6,756 bases of DNA, taken from contig JAEZVR010000122.1 in assembly GCA_023420715.1 (NCBI GenBank), positions 1 through 6,756 of the forward strand, written 5' to 3'. This stretch comes from Bacillota bacterium (GTDB lineage: Bacteria; Bacillota; Clostridia; Saccharofermentanales; Fastidiosipilaceae). The notes beneath the pieces were generated by a model that saw nothing but the letters and a program-made list of their open reading frames with translations, was not told the origin of the DNA and did not search any database. The position numbers and the translations under genes are program-made. Below are positions 5,103 through 6,756 of this stretch, piece by piece. The stretch's first letter is position 1, and every line of letters starts with the position of its first letter.

Positions 5103-5831
5103 ATGTTAAAAGCGATTGTTTTAGCTGCTGGAAAAGGCACTCGGCTGCATTCGGATACGTCCAAATTGCCTAAGGTATTGCACCAGGCAGGTGGGCATAC
5201 TTTATTGGATTGGGTCTTAAAGCACATTGATTTTATTGCACCTCAGGATATTACCATTGTGGTGGGCTATGAGGGGAATCAAGTTAAAGCTTCAGCCGGT
5301 GCACAGTATAGGTATGCAGAACAGACAGAACAACTGGGTACTGGTCATGCGGTGCAAATGGCGATGCCTTTGTTAGCGGACTACGATGGACCTGTGCTCA
5401 TTTGCTACGGGGATATGCCGCTCATTAAGCGTGAGACCTATCTTCATTTATGCAACCAGCATCAAAAACAGGGCGATGACTGCACCATGTTGGCTTATGT
5501 GAGTGACAAGGATTTGCAATATGGTCGCATTATTCGCGACGAAGACGGTCGGTTTGATCAGGTTATTGAAGATCGGGATTGTACGCCAGAACAAAAGAAA
5601 ATCACCGAGCTGAATGCGGGTGTTTATGTCTTTAATGCTCAGCGTTTGCGAGAAGGTTTAAAAATGCTCAAAAATGATAACGCCCAGAGCGAATATTATT
5701 TGACAGATATTCCGGCTTGGCTGAAAGCTCAAGGCGGTCGTATTGGGGTGGTACAAACCACTGGAGAATATGAAGGATTGGGCGTCAATACAAAAGCGGA
5801 TTTGGCGTTTGTAGATGAGATTTTAAGATAA
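5103..5831 (+). CDS. Single-domain GlmU-type sugar-1-phosphate nucleotidyltransferase
   Basis: The 242-residue protein matches the N-terminal uridylyltransferase domain of GlmU, which makes UDP-GlcNAc from GlcNAc-1-phosphate and UTP. It shows LAAGKGTR (7-14), LPKVLH with Lys24, EQLGTGHA (76-83), YGDMPL with Asp104, YGRIIRDEDG, VIEDRDCTPEQ with Glu156, ELNAGVYVF with Asn171, NDNAQSEYYLTD (191-202) and GLGVN with Asn229. Asp104 and Asn229 correspond to the Mg-binding Asp105 and Asn227 of E. coli GlmU, so activity is plausible. Bifunctional GlmU is about 450 residues; here the left-handed beta-helix acetyltransferase domain is absent. A stop, a terminator and a convergent gene follow within 100 bp, so it is not a simple frameshift. 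There is a three-residue insertion (about 19-21) between the GTR and LPK motifs. It probably shares a transcript with the upstream ArsD-like gene and has AGAGG (5091-5095) as ribosome binding site. The exact sugar and nucleotide are unproven. Confidence 0.9.
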   Translation: MLKAIVLAAGKGTRLHSDTSKLPKVLHQAGGHTLLDWVLKHIDFIAPQDITIVVGYEGNQVKASAGAQYRYAEQTEQLGTGHAVQMAMPLLADYDGPVLICYGDMPLIKRETYLHLCNQHQKQGDDCTMLAYVSDKDLQYGRIIRDEDGRFDQVIEDRDCTPEQKKITELNAGVYVFNAQRLREGLKMLKNDNAQSEYYLTDIPAWLKAQGGRIGVVQTTGEYEGLGVNTKADLAFVDEILR

Positions 5832-5872
5832 GCGGCAGCTCAGCTTAAGTCAATTCGTGTGTTTTTCATTTG

Positions 5873-5913
5873 GCCCGCTGTTACAGCATCAACGTGTAAT
5901 GGCGGGCTTTTTT
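5873..5913 (+). terminator. Intrinsic terminator after the GlmU-type gene
   Basis: The arms at 5873-5885 and 5895-5907 form a 13-bp stem (GCCCGC/GCGGGC base, two G-U wobble pairs, then TTACA/TGTAA) around a 9-nt loop, followed by six T (5908-5913). On the minus strand the hairpin is followed by CAAATG rather than a T run, so it acts mainly on the plus-strand transcript. The convergent oxidoreductase gene ends only 8 nt beyond it. Confidence 0.88.
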
Positions 5914-5921
5914 ATGCTGAT

Positions 5922-6756
5922 TTAAATCCAATCAGGACGTTCGTCGTCGAAAAAACCTTGCATATCTTCGAGTGAAAAATCGTCCATGGGAAGATGGATG
6001 AGTTTGCCATCGTGCTTGGCAGACTTGTAGATGCCCAACAAGGTTTCGACTGCCATAATACCGCTTTCTCCATCTGCACGAGGTGTTGTGCCTTCTCGCA
6101 AGGCCGCTACAATATCTTCGTAGAGGCCAGCATGCGGACATTTCAGCATTTTGAGCGCGCGAGACAGACCGCGTTGGCGCATTTGTTTGAAATAGCGTTT
6201 GTAATATCCGCGATTTAAGCGATGACCATCTGGTGTCGTCACATTAAAATAGACTTTGCCATTTTGTAACCCAGCACGAATTTGTGCTTCTTCCGTTAGA
6301 ATCGAAAAATGTGCACTGGGGGAATTGGGTGCGGTATTTGTCGTGCCTTCGATGGTGCAAAGGGCTCCCGTAGAAAGACTTAAGATGGCGACACCGTGAT
6401 CTTCTGCTTCCATTTGATGGGTCAATTGTCGAATTTGACCGACGACGCCAACTGGCTCGTCATCCATCAACCAGCACATGAGATCAACGGCGTGTATGGT
6501 CTGATTCATCAGCACACCGCCGTCTTGTCCCCAGGTACCGCGCCAAGCGGCTTGATCATAATAGGCTTGATCATGTCCCCACAAGACTTGAACCGATCCG
6601 CTGTAAACTTTGCCAAACTTGCCCGAAGCAATGTCTTCGTGAATGAGATCCATCATCGGGAAAAAACGATAAATATGTCCGACAGCAATGACCACATCAT
6701 GAATTTGTGCCAATTCTAATAAATCTTTTGCCTCGCCTAAGTTGAGGGTCATGGGT
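5922..6756 (-). CDS. Gfo/Idh/MocA-family oxidoreductase (5' partial)
   Basis: This is the C-terminal 277 residues of an NAD(P)-dependent sugar-type dehydrogenase; the Rossmann domain with its GxGxxG motif, roughly 95-100 residues, lies beyond the right edge. The frame is open through the end: the last codons read (Lys)-Pro-Met-Thr-Leu, fitting the family's EKP motif with its catalytic lysine, so the ATG at 6752 is internal. Counting that Met as 1, the family signature GHIYRFFP is at 25-32 and GGVLMNQTIHAVD at 78-90, with His87 and Asp90 in the expected active-site positions. The later part is the mixed beta-sheet domain that holds substrate and oligomer contacts (for example HFSILTEEAQIRAG), then a terminal helix region ending DERPDWI. 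Members act on sugars, inositol, nucleotide sugars or other polyols; the substrate cannot be read from this fragment. It is convergent with the GlmU-type gene, so a shared sugar pathway is only a possibility. Confidence 0.92.
   Translation of the reverse strand, partial: PMTLNLGEAKDLLELAQIHDVVIAVGHIYRFFPMMDLIHEDIASGKFGKVYSGSVQVLWGHDQAYYDQAAWRGTWGQDGGVLMNQTIHAVDLMCWLMDDEPVGVVGQIRQLTHQMEAEDHGVAILSLSTGALCTIEGTTNTAPNSPSAHFSILTEEAQIRAGLQNGKVYFNVTTPDGHRLNRGYYKRYFKQMRQRGLSRALKMLKCPHAGLYEDIVAALREGTTPRADGESGIMAVETLLGIYKSAKHDGKLIHLPMDDFSLEDMQGFFDDERPDWI

Noticed and set aside
6396..6719. Plus-strand open frame of 107 codons opposite the oxidoreductase
   Set aside because: It is an antisense shadow of conserved Gfo/Idh/MocA coding sequence, without a clear ribosome binding site.

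Overview
The window looks like chromosomal DNA of a low-to-mid GC member of the Bacillota (Firmicutes), probably an anaerobic or fermentative lineage. The grounds are the riboflavin gene order ribD-ribE-ribBA-ribH with a fused RibBA, strong purine-rich Shine-Dalgarno sites in front of almost every gene, hairpin-plus-T-run terminators, and a stand-alone CofE-like protein of the long type I associate with Firmicutes. This placement is inference; no rRNA or other lineage marker is present.

Layout. Positions 1-3184 (+) hold the 3' part of a riboflavin operon: the end of ribD (5' end outside the window), ribE (riboflavin synthase alpha), ribBA (DHBP synthase fused to GTP cyclohydrolase II) and ribH (lumazine synthase). 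Together they cover the route from GTP and ribulose 5-phosphate to riboflavin, apart from the phosphatase step. The operon closes with a strong, symmetrical hairpin at 3194-3254 that probably also terminates the convergent gene. On the minus strand, 3284-4477 encodes a CofE-like (coenzyme F420-0:L-glutamate ligase family) protein with its own recognisable promoter. A divergent control region (4478-4631) carries a 14-bp imperfect direct repeat between the two start regions. Positions 4632-5831 (+) hold a two-gene unit: an ArsD-fold protein that has lost the three arsenic-binding cysteines but gained a Gly/Cys tail, followed 15 nt later by a single-domain GlmU-type nucleotidyltransferase. A terminator at 5873-5913 ends this unit. 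The window closes with a minus-strand Gfo/Idh/MocA sugar-type oxidoreductase whose N-terminus lies beyond the right edge.

The riboflavin genes are conventional. The less ordinary material is the Cys/His tail on RibBA, the cysteine-swapped ArsD-like protein, the orphan CofE-like protein beside a flavin operon without any visible F420 genes, and the repeat in the divergent promoter region. No mobile element, CRISPR array, tRNA or rRNA was seen. No gene-free stretch longer than about 155 bp exists.
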